This document shows, one piece after another, positions 45,534 through 58,559 of a stretch of 64,000 bases of DNA. This DNA comes from Fulvia fulva (taxonomy: Eukaryota; Ascomycota; Dothideomycetes; Mycosphaerellales; Mycosphaerellaceae). The stretch lies in the NCBI RefSeq assembly GCF_020509005.1, contig NC_063021.1, positions 2,046,001 through 2,110,000 of the forward strand. Reading direction: 5' to 3'. A model generated the notes under the pieces. That model was given only the letters and a program-made list of their open reading frames with translations, was not told the DNA's origin and ran no database searches. How positions within the stretch are numbered: position 1 is the stretch's first letter; each line of letters begins with the position of its first letter. The position numbers and the translations under genes were made by a program.

Positions 45534-48500
45534 AACCTCTACCTAATAACTAATACCTTATAGAATACAGCCCTTAAGATACTAGATCTAGGTAGTAACT
45601 AACGGCCGCTAGTAGGCACTAGATCTAGTTTAAGGAAGAAGAACCGGCTCTATAGGGGAGTAGGATTATAAACTATAACGAGGTTAAGGTTAAGGCCTAC
45701 CTAATCTAGAGTAACAAATCTTAAGGCAAAGCTCTAGTAGGGATTATAAAGAACCTAAATCCTCGAACTAGGTCTAGTATATAGGTATTAAGAGTACGAG
45801 CCGAGGCCGCTAAAGCTATACGACGAGAACTCGAAGAGGAGATCTAGTAGGAAGAACTCGATTAGTAGGAGGTAGAGATATTTAGAGACGCCGGTTCTAG
45901 GGCTAGTAGAAGCTAGTTAACGGTAGCGTTAGGGGAGACTCTTAGAAGAAGGACGCCTAAGCCTCGAGCTAAGTTAAGGTCCACGCCCTCGGAATAGCCG
46001 GTAGGGCCTATTAATACCCTATTTGTATAGCGTTAACGGCTATAGAATACGAAGACGATAAGGATTAATAACTACGTCCGATAGTACGGTACTAGAGATA
46101 GGCCCGTTACTAAGGAGGAGGGAGTGACCTATTAGATTGATCAAATCCTTTAGACTACGTTTCTAAACGTTAATACCTAGGACTAGTTTCGGTATAGTCG
46201 CTAGTTTAAGACTATCTTGTTTAGGAGAGTAGTAAATACCCCTGATCTATAGTCTAAGCTTACTACCGTCCGTAAGTTAGCTAGCTAAGAAGGGACTAAA
46301 GTCCGTACGAGTCATATTGCTATCTATAAAGACGAGGAAGAAGAGGCTAATAAAGAAGTCTTTCGGGATAATTATTAAGCTCGCTTTATAGGTGTGTTCT
46401 TAACGATATTATATAGTAAGGATACTATCCCTACCGCCGAATTGTATAAGAACATTTAAAAAAATCGGTCTCTCTAGTATACTAGACGATTCTGTAATAG
46501 TACCTAGCCCTTAGGTAGTTACCGAGCTTAGGACTAGTAAAGGTCAGACTCGAGCCCTACTTAACGAGGGATTTAAGGAAAACATTATTAGCCCGAGGAT
46601 AGTATATAAGTTTGGCTTACCTATCGTACCTAGCGCCTACTTATTCTTTCGAGGAGCGGGTAGAAGAGCGAAGTTTAAGGGGGTAATTTCAAAGCTTAAT
46701 ACTTAGGTATTTAGTATTCACTACTAGATCGACATGTTTGTCTCCGCTAATCTAGATTCGCCTACGATCCTTAGCCGCCCTTAGTATAGGAAGGTACGAC
46801 TAATAGGCCGTAACTATAACGATAGATTATAGGAGGGAACAATCGCTAGTAGGAAAGGTAAAAGTGTAATATTCACGGCTATTATAGGTACTAATAAGTG
46901 CAAAACTCTTTAAGAACTTCTATAGTCCTCGAAAAAAGCGAACGCGGGTTGATTTACGGTAGTTAACCCGCTATAAGCATTAGAAGTCCGGTTTTAAAAC
47001 AAGTCCGCTTTTCGAGTCTAGTCGGGGGGACCTTAGCAAATATATTAGGGGCGGAGTGTTCTAATAATACGGCGTATCGACATCGATAAGAAGGTATAAA
47101 GAAGCTAAACCTAAAGCCTATAGATACGACTATCTTCGACTACTTTAAGAACTACCGCGGCCCCGTATTATAATAAAGAGAAAATGTCCTCGACCTTAGC
47201 CCGTATTCGAAGAAATTGCTAGGACTACTCGGGAACCGCTAATACTTGAGCGCTAAGGTGACTACTAACGCTCTAGGAGAGTAGGTCATTACAAATATGT
47301 ACTCCGTATAGGGCGAGTAGTATACGGAGATCCTGAAATAGGGCTAGATTAATAGGTAGGCCTAGAAACGAGACGTAGGGTTATATAGACCCGGTATTAG
47401 GATACCGTATATATTTACTATATATAAGCGAAAAGCTAACAAGAAAAGACCTATTAATACGAGCGTTTATAAGAGGCCTTAGTCGAAAGTAGAAAGTGAT
47501 ATAGATTAGAAGCGGAAGGCCCTTTACTAGGAATCTCTAATACTAGTAGGGTAAGGCCCGTTTAATAGGAGGTATCTTATTAAAAAGTTCTCTAGTATCG
47601 AGCGCGGCTCGAGGATTATACCTAAAAGGCTCGCTAGTATTAAGGTTAGTACCGCTCTCTCGGCTAAGGAAAGAGAGATGTTTAATAAAATACTCTTTAA
47701 CTAAGAAGGTGTCCTAGCGTAGGATTTTAGCTATATACGGTAGATTAGATATAATGTTATGCCTCCTTAGAAGATTATAACGATTACGTATAAACTATAG
47801 TAGGCGCGGAACATTCGGTTATACCTAAGCTTACGAGCGATTATAGAATAGATAATCCGCGCTCGAATTAAGAACAGAATTCTTAAGTATAGTCAAGGTG
47901 CTTAGACGAATACTTAGTTCTTAGTAGCGAAGAAGGTCGAGCTAAATAGCGAAGCTATACTATATAGGTTAATTAACTCTGCTATACTCTTAAACGAGGT
48001 AATAATAAGGGATACGAACATTCCCCTAGATACGGACGGGTTCTCGGAAGACTTTACTAGGTATAGAGTAGCCTCTTTAGTAGACTTGTTTTCGGGGTAC
48101 GACTAGATCACGCTTAACGAAAGTAGCCGAGATTTAACGGCCTTTATAACGCCTCTTAGGCTTATACGGTATATAACGTTACTATAGGGTACGACGAACT
48201 TAGTTACTTAGTTCGTACGGGTAGTAACTAAGGTGTTAATAGACTATATTTCTTACTAAGCAAAACTTTTTCTTAACAACATCGGCGTAAAAGGTCCTAC
48301 TAAGGATTATAGTAACGCTAAGGTAGAGCCTAGCCTTTGACAATAGGTCGTAGAATATATTATATCCCTTAATCTTGTTCTTAAGGACCTAGAGAGGGCC
48401 GGAGCGGTAGTCGTAAGGGAGAAGTCGTAGTGGCATTATAAGACCCTAAAGATCGTAGGCTCTATTACTAGCCCGAGCGGCCGCTATCTAGATCCTAAGG

Positions 48501-50249
48501 TAGTAGCTAAGATCTTGAACTAGCTAACTCTAAAGTACGTAAAGGACGTTCGAGTTGATATTAGGATCTATGTTTACTTCTAAATTTAGATCCCCTAGTT
48601 CGTAATTGTCGCTCGGCCAATATATAAGCCTTTAAGGAAGGACGTCGAGTTTGTCTAGACTAAGAATAAGTAGTTCTCGAAAGAGAATCTAGTAAGATTC
48701 TTAGTAATAATACCGGCGTTAGTGACTATCTCCTACGCCCTAGGAGCTAGTAGGATCTTCGTTTCTATTAACGTAAGTAGCATTAGGTAGGGTTATATAA
48801 TATCGTAGGAATTACTAGATAATACTCGATAAAGACACCCGGTAAGGTATAAGAGCGGCACCTAGAACGTAAACGAGACTAAGTACGATATAGGAAAGCG
48901 GGAGTACCTCGGAGTACTAAAGGGCCTTAAGAAGGTGTAGCGCTACCTAGTAGGAGTAGACTTTATCCTCGAAGTTGATACTAAAACGCTAGTATAGTAG
49001 TTAAATCGGCTAGTATCTAATATTCTAAACTCTATAATAGTAAGGTAGGTTACTTAGATCCGGCTATTTACCTTTAAAGTAAGGCATATCGATAGGAAGA
49101 AGTACTCCGGACCGAATATACTGTCTCGTAAACTACCTATAGCTAAGGAGCTTACGGAACCTAACAATAATATTTATAAGATAATTAACGACAAATTCTT
49201 CCGTTACGCCGAGCTAGTTAACACTTTCCCCGTTATTCTAGAGCGTGAACGACTCCTCGAACCCTAGTATAGTAATAATTCCGAGCTTATAGCTTATATT
49301 CTAGAATATCGAACACGACCGGAAGGGATTACCCGGGCTAAGTATCGAAACCTCGTTAAGAAGAGTCCTCGGTACTACTTAAGAGATAAGCTCTTATTTT
49401 ATTAGCGGCGAAGAGGTATACCGATATAGCTAGTAGTAGACGATAATAATACTTAGAAAGAGATCGTAATAAACTATTATAAAAAGTATAGTCACCGGAG
49501 TACCGAGCTAGTATATAATCTTATTACTAGCCGATATTACTAGGAGGGCTACTTCTCCGACGTATCGAATTAGGTAAGGACTTATACTCCTTATAACTTT
49601 CGCGAAGGTAACTAGAGAGTAGGAGAAATGTACTTATCGACTTAGTAGGTTATAGAAGAGAGGTAGTACTACGATCCCGTCTACGTATATAGAAACGGGT
49701 ACTTACTTATTGCCCGAGAAGCTCTAAGTAGGTAGATTAAGGCGAAGGTCGTACGGAAGCCTCTAAATTCGTAGGCGATTACTAAGTTCTTATACGAGAT
49801 AGTATTTAGCCGGCATAGATACTACTATAAGATTGTACTTAATAACGCTAGTATTAACGAAGGGGAAGTAGAGAGGATACTTATTAGTATAGGCATTAAG
49901 TATTTCTAGATCTTACCCTACTAGCCGTAGTTAAAGATAACTATAAAAGTAGGATAACGACGTATTCTAGCTATATTAGCTAAGCTTACTAAGAACACCT
50001 ATAAGTCCTAGGAACGATAGATTACTACGGTACTTTAGGCTAATAGAACTACGGTATCTAGAATCACGGGTATAACTCTAGCGGAGGTCCTATATAGCTA
50101 TCGTACTGTTCTCCCGATCGAGGTAGGATACCTAATATAGGCGAACTATAAATAGGGATCTACTAGATTAACGGAGGAGCTATTAGCTATTCGGGCGCGT
50201 TAATTATAGGTACGGGACATAAGTCTTTAGGAGTTATAGTTACGGAGAG
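45534..50249 (+). mobile_element. Ty3/gypsy family F4, internal fragment without LTRs
   Basis: A gag-to-integrase body cut on the left by F1 copy C and on the right by F2 copy B. No LTR is visible. The RT type differs from F1-F3 (LFSGYDQ...PQGATN-like sequence rather than YRGLN...PFGL). The remainder is not found elsewhere in the window. Confidence 0.85.
45602..50249 (+). pseudogene. F4 gag-protease-pol, RIP-degraded
   Basis: An N-terminal charged gag-like region (RAEAAKAIRRELEEEI near 45800) runs in one phase to about 46465. A protease-like region (LNEGFKENIISPRIVYKFGL, later SPTILSRP for ILGRP) is read in a different phase at about 46465-46935. From about 46935 to 50249 the first phase resumes, with RT RVASLVDLFSGYD near 48062-48105, RNase H FILEVDTKTLVQQLNRP near 48962-49010, and integrase to the right end (zinc region near 49370-49500, core near 49740-49960). 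Both phase changes fall at runs of A. The catalytic FLDD reads FLNN. All other damage is RIP-type. Confidence 0.78.
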
Positions 50250-50769
50250 TGTTAGGGCGAGAGCCTGGCCTATAAGATATAAGGGTGAAAGCGAGAATAT
50301 AGGTACGAAGTACAGATATAAAAGGGTATAGTATGATTACTACACAAAACAAAAGACGAAGAAAGTAAGAGAGGCCTAGGGAAGGCCAGATATTTATACG
50401 CGACCCTCGCGAGTACGTGTCCCCGTATTAATAGGGCTAACCCGTACGAAGCCGCGCTTAGTAGCTTTGCTCAAAACCTTATTCCAACCTGCCCTACGTT
50501 CCGAGTCTTCCACGTGCTTCTTCTAGGGTCTAGCGTAGTCGCGGGTGCTCGCGGGAGTGCCGTGAGTCATATAGTCACGAGCCGAAGTGAATCTATTAAG
50601 GTTTAGTAGAGGGGTGAATTTGGAGGGCTAGGTCCCGTAGTGAATGTTACGGGGCATATAATTCTTAGCGCTTATACACTAAGCTAGACTGTTACTTCTT
50701 AACGACTTCTGAGCACTCTAAGGCTCTTCTGTCCCTACCTTCTGAACACTCTATAGGGAGACTATAACA
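50250..50769 (-). repeat. F2 copy B 3' LTR
   Basis: 520 bp, TGTTAGGG...CTATAACA on the + strand, followed by the complement of the G-rich purine tract (50771-50780). Confidence 0.92.
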
Positions 50770-50799
50770 GTAGCCCCCCCGAACAAAGCTAAGTTCCTA

Positions 50800-53700
50800 C
50801 GAAGCCGTAGTAGTTCTATATATCGAGGATATTCAGCTTTAGTACTAGGCCTAGGCCTAATGTTATAGTCGATACACTATTAGTAAGCCCCGTCGAAAAG
50901 CTTAGATTCGAAAAGCCTACCGATGTTAACTTCTAGGCCGTCTACGCGGGCGTAGTATTCTTCGATTGCTTGACGATTAAAGATGATATATTGGATAGGT
51001 TCCTATAAGGTATCCTACTTAGGGCAACCTTACTATTCGACTTTATACTTGATCGGCGGTAGTCCTTTAACGTCGTTAGGCTCTACGCGGATTCCCCGGA
51101 TCTTGCGGACGGCATAGTCGTTAGAAGGTAGGTTAATAGGCTCGTCGACTTCTACTTCATCGGGAGGACCTAGTATGTCTTAGTTTTAGTTCGGGAATAG
51201 GTCCTTAGCCGACGGCCGAAGGCGTACGGGATAGAAGACGTCGTGGATCTTTATGTTCGTAGGAAGAGCTAGACGGTAGGCGTGTGAACTAATACGCTCG
51301 GTGATCTCAAAAGGACCTAGGTTCTTCTAGTTCAGCTTCTTAGAGGGGCGGTCTATCTTGATATTCTTAGAGTTAAGGTAGACTATATCGCCTACTTAGT
51401 AGTCGGGAGCTAGCTAGCGACGACGATTAGCTTGATCCTCGTAGATTGCTTATACGTACACTATCTCGTCGTGAACTTCTTTATAGATCTGTAAGAGTAT
51501 AGTAGCGAACTCGTCTACTACTTACTCGTTTACGTCTTCGGTAGGCGGGAGAGGTTCTTCTAGTTCTATACCTATACGAGGGTAGTAACCTCTCGTAGTA
51601 TAGAAGGGAGAGTAGCTAGTAGTCTCCGAGTCCTAGTTACGAGTAGCGAACTCTACCGTAGGGATATACTAAGGCCAATCCTTCTAGTAGTAGTCGACGA
51701 AGTAATGAAGGACCTACTCGAGGATAGCGTTCGTAATTTCGGTCTAGCCGTCGGTCTGTAGCTAAAAACTAGTCGAGAGGTTATACTTAATGCCTAGGAT
51801 AGTATATAGACGCTTCTAGAAGTACGAGATGAACTAGGTGCCTCTGTTAGAGGTAATGCTATCCGGGAGGCCTTAAAAGCGCTAGACGAATTCGTAGAAC
51901 AAGCGAGCAGTCTCCTTTACGGTCATACTCTAGCACGGGATTATGTACCGGTCCTTAGAGTAACGGTCTACGATCACTAGAAGGGCCTTTACTTTTACGC
52001 CGCTAAAGGTCTTACCGTAAGGAAGATCGGTGATAAAGTCTATAGTGATGTGCTTCTACGGACGATTAGGAGCCGGGAGAGGGTATAAGAGACCGTAGGG
52101 ACGGTAGCGGTTAGCTTTAGCTCTTCGGTAAGTAGCGTAGTTTAGTACGTAGCGGCGGACGTCCTTCTAGGAATACGGCTACTAGTAATACCTAGCGAGG
52201 AGCTTATAGGTCTTAGCTACGCCTAGGTGACCCCTAGAGGCGGAGTCGTAGATGATTTGAAGAATCTTAGCTCGGATATTAGAGCCTTCGGGCTACGGTA
52301 CGTAAAGCTTCTTACGGAAGTAGACGACACCTTCCCGGAGCTCGTACTCGGATAGCGAGAAGCCCGGGAATGTCCTCGCGCCAGATTCAAGGGCCTAAAC
52401 TAACTCTTAGGCGTCTATGTCGGTATCGTACGCTGTTCGTACTCGTGCTATAATGCCTTCGGGCTGCTCCTTATTATTAAACCCCTTAAAGTCTAATTCG
52501 GATAAGCCGTCGGTCGTTACTAAGCCCTCTTTATCGTCGTTCAAGTCCTTAGCGTCCGAGGCGTATTCTTTAGGCTCGGATTCATCGTCACTCTCGTTAA
52601 GGTAGGTAGGAGCGAGCACGAGAGTAGTAAAGGAAGCGGCGAGCGTAGGCTAGCTATTCGATAGGTACTCTCGAAGCTCGGAAGAGAGGTTGTGCTCTTT
52701 AATAACTTGTTGCCCTACGATTTACCGGCCCCCTCTTCGATTAACTAGAGAGTCACTAGGGCGGCGGGTAAGGGCGTCGGCTATCGAGTTGGCCTTACCG
52801 AGCGTATACGAGATCACGAAGTTGAACCGGGAGAGGAACTCGCTCTAGCGGGCCTAGCGACGATTGAGCAGCTTACTCTTTATAAAGTAGACGAGGTTCT
52901 TATAGTCGGAGCTTACTTAGACGGGCATAGTAGAGCCTTCGAGCTCGGGGCGCTACTCTTCGAAAGCTTTAACGATAGCGAGAAGCTCCTTATCGTAGAT
53001 CTCGTAGTTATACTCCGTAGCGGTCATCTTCTTAGAGAGGAAGGCGATAGGTAACTAGGGGGATTCAGGCGAGCGGCGTTATAGTAGGACACCGCCTACT
53101 ACGCCGTCGGATGCGTCGGTCTCTATACGGGTCTCTAGTTCGAAATCGAAGTGCCGTAGAAGCGGGTTCTTAATAAACTTCGCTTTAAGCAAGTCAAAAG
53201 CCTCCTAGTATTCGTCGGTCTAGGCGAACTTCTCACCCTTACGCGTAAGCTTCGTCAAAGGGCGTACTACGCCCGAAAATACGTAGATAAAGCGGCGGTA
53301 GAAGTTGGCAAAGCCTAGGAAACCCTAGACCTCTTTGACGTTCGTAGGAGCATCCTATTCGACGATAGCGTCGATCTTCTCTTAGTCTATCTTAATGCCG
53401 TCTACGGTAATGATCAAACTAAGGAACTTGACTTCGGTCTTCTCAAACTCGTACTTATCGATGTCGAGCTATAAGCCGGCGTCTACGAGCTTCTAAAGGA
53501 CCTTATAGACGTGCTCGCGGTGCTCCTCCTTAGTCTCGCTATAGACTAGGATGTCGTCGATGTAGGCAGTATAGAACTGATCGAGGAACTCCTAAAGAAT
53601 ATCGTTAATAAAGTTCTAGAAGGTACTAGGCCCGTTACAAACGCCGAAGGGTATAACGAGCGACTCGAACAGCCCGTAGCGAGTACGGAAGGCTATAAGA

Positions 53701-54775
53701 TACTCGTGTCCTTCTACTATTTGTAACTTGTTAAACGTAGCGATGACATCGAGCTTAGTGAAGTACTTGGCCTTAGAGAGGCGCTCGAGCGTCTCCTAAA
53801 TCAACGGTATTAGGTAGCGGTTCTTCTTTATAATAGCGTTTAAGCCTCGGTAGTCTACGTAGAAGCGTAGACTACCGCCGGGCTTCTTAACGAACATAAC
53901 GGGACTGCTAGCGCTAGAACGGCTCGCTCGAATAAACCCCTTCTTTAGGTTCTCTTCGAGGTATCTCTTAAGGACGATAAGCTCTTCTCGGGACATAGAA
54001 TATAACGGTCCGAACGGTATCTCTATACCTTCTTCTAGCTTAATCTTATAGTCGTAAGGGCGATAAGGAGGCAGCTCGTCTACGGCTTTAGTATCGAATA
54101 CGTAGAGGATGTAGTGTGCCTAAGGAGGGACCTTCGTAGTAGGGTCGGTAGGTATACGCTTCTTGTCGAGCTTCTCGAGGGCGATATCGATATCGCGGAG
54201 AGAGGCGGCGAAGACTTAAGCTTTAGGCTACTTAGTAGTAGTAGTAAAGGTAGCGGCGTTTACCTAGAAGATCTTAGTATACTCAGGACTGCGCTAAGGC
54301 GGCGGAGAAGGCGGAGGTACCGGAGGAACTTCTAGAGGGAAGCTAATAGTAAGGGAAGTCTAGTCGATAATAGGTCGGTATCGTCTAAACTAGGGGAGGC
54401 TAAGGATAAACTTCTAATACGGTAGGGACGTAAGGAAGCTAGTGATCGATATACGCTTGCCTCCGAGGGTGATTAACGTGTATATAACATAAGTAATCTT
54501 ACTAGTAGTAGTCTCCGTGCCGTTAAAGAGTTCAAGGGTACGAGGGTACTTTAGTTCCTAGGGTTCGAGGTTGAGAGAGGTCGCGAGTTTATAGTCTATA
54601 AAAGACTTACCTAGCGCGCCAGTGTCTATAAGAGTGAGATTAGAAGAAGAGAGTTTCTTTAAGCCGATATTTACATTCGTAACAAACGGTTTATAAGCGT
54701 AGTCCTTGCCCGTCTCGTCGTATAGGTCTAGCTATACTATATTGATCCTCAACTTCTTTCCTCTCTTCACTTTCG
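50800..54775 (-). pseudogene. pol of F2 copy B
   Basis: Same domain order as copy A, right to left: protease near 54650, RT with the open 66-codon piece at 53796-53996 (identical translation to copy A 6040-6240) and the YIDD box near 53555, RNase H at about 52770-53160, integrase at about 51700-52280, and the chromo-like tail near 51000-51300. Stops are TAG/TAA at Gln/Trp codons. Confidence 0.85.
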
Positions 54776-56006
54776 GTAAACGTTATTCTTAGTCTTCATC
54801 GCGTCGATAAGGAAGACCTAGGCTTTTTCCTACTTAGCGGGAGTAGTAGGAGTAGGCTCGATAGCGCCGATAGCGCCGCGAACCGGGTTGCGGGCGTTAC
54901 GGGTAGCGAGCTACGGACAGTTAGCTACGATATGGCCTAGACCGCCGTAGTAGGTATAGAGTCCGGCCTAGCGACGGCGAAGCTTCTCTTCGGGAGTGAG
55001 CTTACCGTTAACGAGGCCCTAGACTCGAGGGACGGCGGTACTAGCGCTAAGATCTATAGCGTCACCTATAGAGACGGGAGGGAGAGCCGTAGGAGCGGCG
55101 GCGCCTAGTAGAGTAGCGAAGTAGCTTCCGGGACCACGAGGCTAACGACCTTAAGAACGGGAAGCGAGGAGAGAGGCGGTGTGTTTTATGTTAGAGTCGA
55201 GGCGCTAGTAGGTCTCGACGAGCTTACGGAAGCTTATAGCACCGACGTCCTTGTCCTCGAGGGCTCGAAGAAGCTTAGCTAATAAACTACGGCGGAGAGT
55301 GCTCTTCTTAGTCTCTTCGTTATAGCCGGTAAACCCGATATCGCGGTTAAAGGCCGCGAGGTACTCGGCGAAGCTCTTGTTCTTCTAGAGGAGGTTATAG
55401 ATAGCGTTCTAGGCGGTAGCTCTACGGTCTAGATCACTAAAGGCAGCACGGAGGTCCTATATTAAGGTGAGGACGTCCGGGTAGCCGATAGTCTACGTAG
55501 CGTTGTCGATATAGTATTATACCTAAGCCGCGGCGTCTCCCCGAAGGAGGGAGAAGACGTACGTAACTTTGTCCTTCTCTTACGGAAAGTGGTCGGCATT
55601 AGCTAATAGCTTGATAGTAAGCTATGTCTTAAATGCCTTAAACTTACTCTTATTACCGTCGAACTCGTCTAGGTCGTTAACCTTCTTAGAGAAGTACTAG
55701 CGGCGGTTATTATCGGCGTACGGGGCGAGGTTCTAGAAGGTGTTTATAATACCTTAAAGGTATGTTACTTAGTTGTTTGCTTGCTCGACCTACTAGGCGG
55801 TCTCGCGGAAAGAGGAGACGGTACGGTTAATAAGAGCGTAGGCGGTGTCGGGGTTAGCGTTTGCCTAGGTACCGAAGGTAGCGGCGTTCGAGAAGGGGAT
55901 ATTAGTCCACTTACTAAAGTGGAATAGAGTGCCTTAGTTGTCGAGGTTAACACTTCTATCGGTAGCGTGGTCACCTATAAGGATAACTCGAGTAGTTGAC
56001 GGTTTG
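54776..56006 (-). pseudogene. gag of F2 copy B
   Basis: Collinear with copy A gag. Ends at the same TGA (complement near 54767-54771), with the degenerate knuckle near 54925-54965. A short Ser/Thr/Pro-rich piece stays open at 55765-55974, but whether that is the true gag phase is not certain. Pol follows in the -1 phase, as in copy A. Confidence 0.7.
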
Positions 56007-56020
56007 TTAGTCTTTTATAA

Positions 56021-56540
56021 TGTTAGGGCGAGAGCCTAGCCTATAAGATATAAGGGTAAAAGCGAGAATATAGGTACGAAGTACAGATACAAAAGGGTAT
56101 AGTATGATTGCTATATAAAACAAAAGACGAAGAAAGCAAGAGAGGCCTAGGGAAGGCCAGATATTTATACGCGACCCTCGCGAGTGCGTGTCCCCGTATT
56201 AATAGGGCTAACCCGTACGAAGCCGCGCTTAGTAGCTTTGCTCAAAACCTTATTCTAACCTGCCCTACGTTCCGAGTCTTCTACGTGCTTCTTCTAGGGT
56301 CTAGCGTAGTCGCGGGTACTCGCGGGAGTACCGTGAGTTATATAGTCACGAGCCGAAGTGAATCTATTAAGGTTTAGTAGAGGGGTAAATTTGGAGGGCT
56401 GGGTCCCGTAGTGAATATTGCGGGGCATGTGATTCTTAGCGCTTATATACTAAGCTAGACTGTCACTTCTTAACGACTTCTAAGTACTCTAAGGCTCTTC
56501 TGTCCCTACCTTCTATATACTCTATAGGGAGACTATAACA
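56021..56540 (-). repeat. F2 copy B 5' LTR
   Basis: 520 bp, paired with 50250-50769. The - strand TATA (complement of TATTTATA near 56160) and the RIP-altered primer complement (TTATAAAAGAC) match the copy A layout. Confidence 0.9.
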
Positions 56541-57090
56541 GGTATTAAGGGCAATTACGTTACTTGCTATCAAGTCGAGTACTTCGTCGGCTCTAGTGTA
56601 CGGCTATATAAGGCTTTCCTAGGAAGTGTAGTATATATTGAAGTCTCCTACTACGATATAGTACCCTTATCTCTTAAGCGTACTGTCTAGGTATCTATAG
56701 ACCCTAAGGTCGCGGCTAGACCTCGAGGCTAGCGGTTATATATATAGGTTGTATATCTAGGTACTACCTACGTAGAGGGAGGTAATATCGCCCCCGCCTT
56801 CTTCGTCTACGTAGTATACTACCTCCTAGTCGGATTCTAGTATGTCCTTACTAATATAGAAGTACGTACGGGGTCTACCGTCGCCTCGTAGGCATATTAT
56901 ATAGCCTAGTAACTTGTAGGTCGTTAGTCTCTTATAGTACGGGTGAATCTATAGCTCCTAGATTACTAGGACGTAGTAGACGTACGGGTCCGCCTCGTAT
57001 AGGAAATGGTTCTAGACTATATCCTTGCTATAGTTGACGTTATACTAGATAATACTAAGCGTGTCGAGGCTAGTTATCGTTATCGACAAT
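56541..57090 (-). pseudogene. LINE ORF2 fragment: endonuclease (Tad-like)
   Basis: An endonuclease/exonuclease/phosphatase domain of a non-LTR retrotransposon, which nicks the target for priming. On the - strand it begins near 57080 with LSIIQYNV-type sequence, continues with a VLVIQEL(W) block near 56965, and has the conserved IVVGDFNIYY motif near 56650-56670 (HH changed to YY). It is cut at 56540 by F2 copy B, and no RT half is found on the other side. RIP-degraded. Confidence 0.8.
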
Positions 57091-57359
57091 TATTTCCTCT
57101 ATAATATCCTATATCCTACTACCTTATACGTCCTAGTCTACGCCTATCGGCTATATACTAAAGGGGAGCCGGGTCTAGTTAAATTCCCTCGCCGTAGCTA
57201 GTAGAGTACGTAGCCTCCCGTACGCCCTAGGTTACGTATCCTTTATATTATTCTCGGCCCTAGGGCGCTTATACCCGACCGCCGCTAGGTAGTTCCGGTA
57301 TAGGCTAGCCTTACGGTCGCCGTAGAATCTTAGGGCGACGGTTCTATTTGTCACTGCCT

Positions 57360-58430
57360 TGTTTTTCGCTAGTTTCCGCTATAGGCATTCCGCGCTATAC
57401 GATAGGTAGTGCCCCGGATAGTTCGCGTACCGTCTCGTAGCCAATATATAGTCCCTAGATATATAGTCTCCTATATAGTTCGAGTAGGCCTACTTGTCTA
57501 TATACGTATAGGTTTGGTGTCTATACTATTAGTATTTGAAGTATTAGAGGACACGGAAGGATAAGGAGTACTTTTCTACTATCCTAAGGCTATATTACTA
57601 GATAAGGCCTTGTTCTATCGCTAGATCCGCCGCTTTCGCGTCTTATAGCTATACTATTAGCGCCGAGGCCTTCTCGCCCTCTAGCCATTTCCTATAGAGC
57701 CAAGTCGCCTTCTAGATTAGAGAGTTTAGGGTGACCGGGTTGTCCTCTTAGAGAGTACGTAGGTGACCTTAGTTAGTTAGGTCGAACTCCTTAGGCATGT
57801 CGTAGACTAGGATCGTATATTGCTTCGTTAAGACCTTCGCTAATGCCGTAACCTTAGATGCCTACTATAGCTATGCCTCTAGGTACCTCCTAGTAGTAGT
57901 AGAGCTAGTATAGATCTATAGAGTGCCGTTAGACTATTAGTTCACTACGACTACCCCTAGTTAGTTAATTCGTTAGGCGAGCTCCTTGTTCGATAGCTTC
58001 GTAACTTCGGCCTAGTCTTCCTTTACTATAATACGGATCGTAACTATATCGTACGTCGGTCGGGGGCCTAGTATCGATACCGCGACCGATACCTAGCTAT
58101 AGGGGTGTTAATTCCGGGTAGCCTTACTAATCGCCTAGGACGTCGTCCTTATTTCTTATTACCCTCGGTAATACGATAGTATTAGCGCCGTACGTAGCTA
58201 AGTGATCATTACCTATAGAGACCGGTATAGGAGCTAATTATTAGTTTCTATACTTTTTGCGTCCTCTATAAGTTGCTACTAGTTGTCTTAGGGGAGCTTC
58301 GCCTATAGAGCCGTAGGCGTCGTTAGTACCGTAGCCTAGGCTACTATTGCCTAGGAGTTGCCTAATGTAGCTAGGTACCTCCGCGGCGTTTAGAGCTAAA
58401 GAAATAGGGTGAAGAGAACTTTAAGCTATC
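57360..58430 (-). pseudogene. LINE ORF1 (Gag-like) with triple knuckle, second copy
   Basis: The ORF1 preceding the endonuclease, - strand. A coiled-coil-like middle leads to a zinc-knuckle cluster at about 57400-57540: YFKYQQYRHQTYTYIDKQ, then YSNYIGDYISRDY, then YANYPGHYLSYSAEC. Almost every Cys/His is now Tyr, as expected from TGC to TAC and CAC to TAC. The knuckle order resembles fungal Tad1-clade ORF1 proteins. Confidence 0.72.
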
Positions 58431-58559
58431 TAAATTAAATAAGGTAGAACTCCCTTAATTCTAGGGGTAGTGGCCCACTTTATAGATCGTTAGAATAGCC
58501 TTAATAAGAGCTTTCGAATGTGTCGTGTTTAGCTAGGTCCTTCCGTAGGTATATATCTT

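Larger units (their letters stand above)
50250..56540 (-). mobile_element. Ty3/gypsy family F2, copy B (full length)
   Basis: Inverse orientation to copy A. 520-bp LTRs at both ends, and gag, protease, RT, RNase H and integrase all collinear with 3496-9709. The outer pentamers GAGAG (50245-50249) and GGTAT (56541-56545) do not match, and the neighbours differ (F4 gypsy left, LINE right), so it sits at a rearranged junction. RIP is heavy. Confidence 0.92.
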
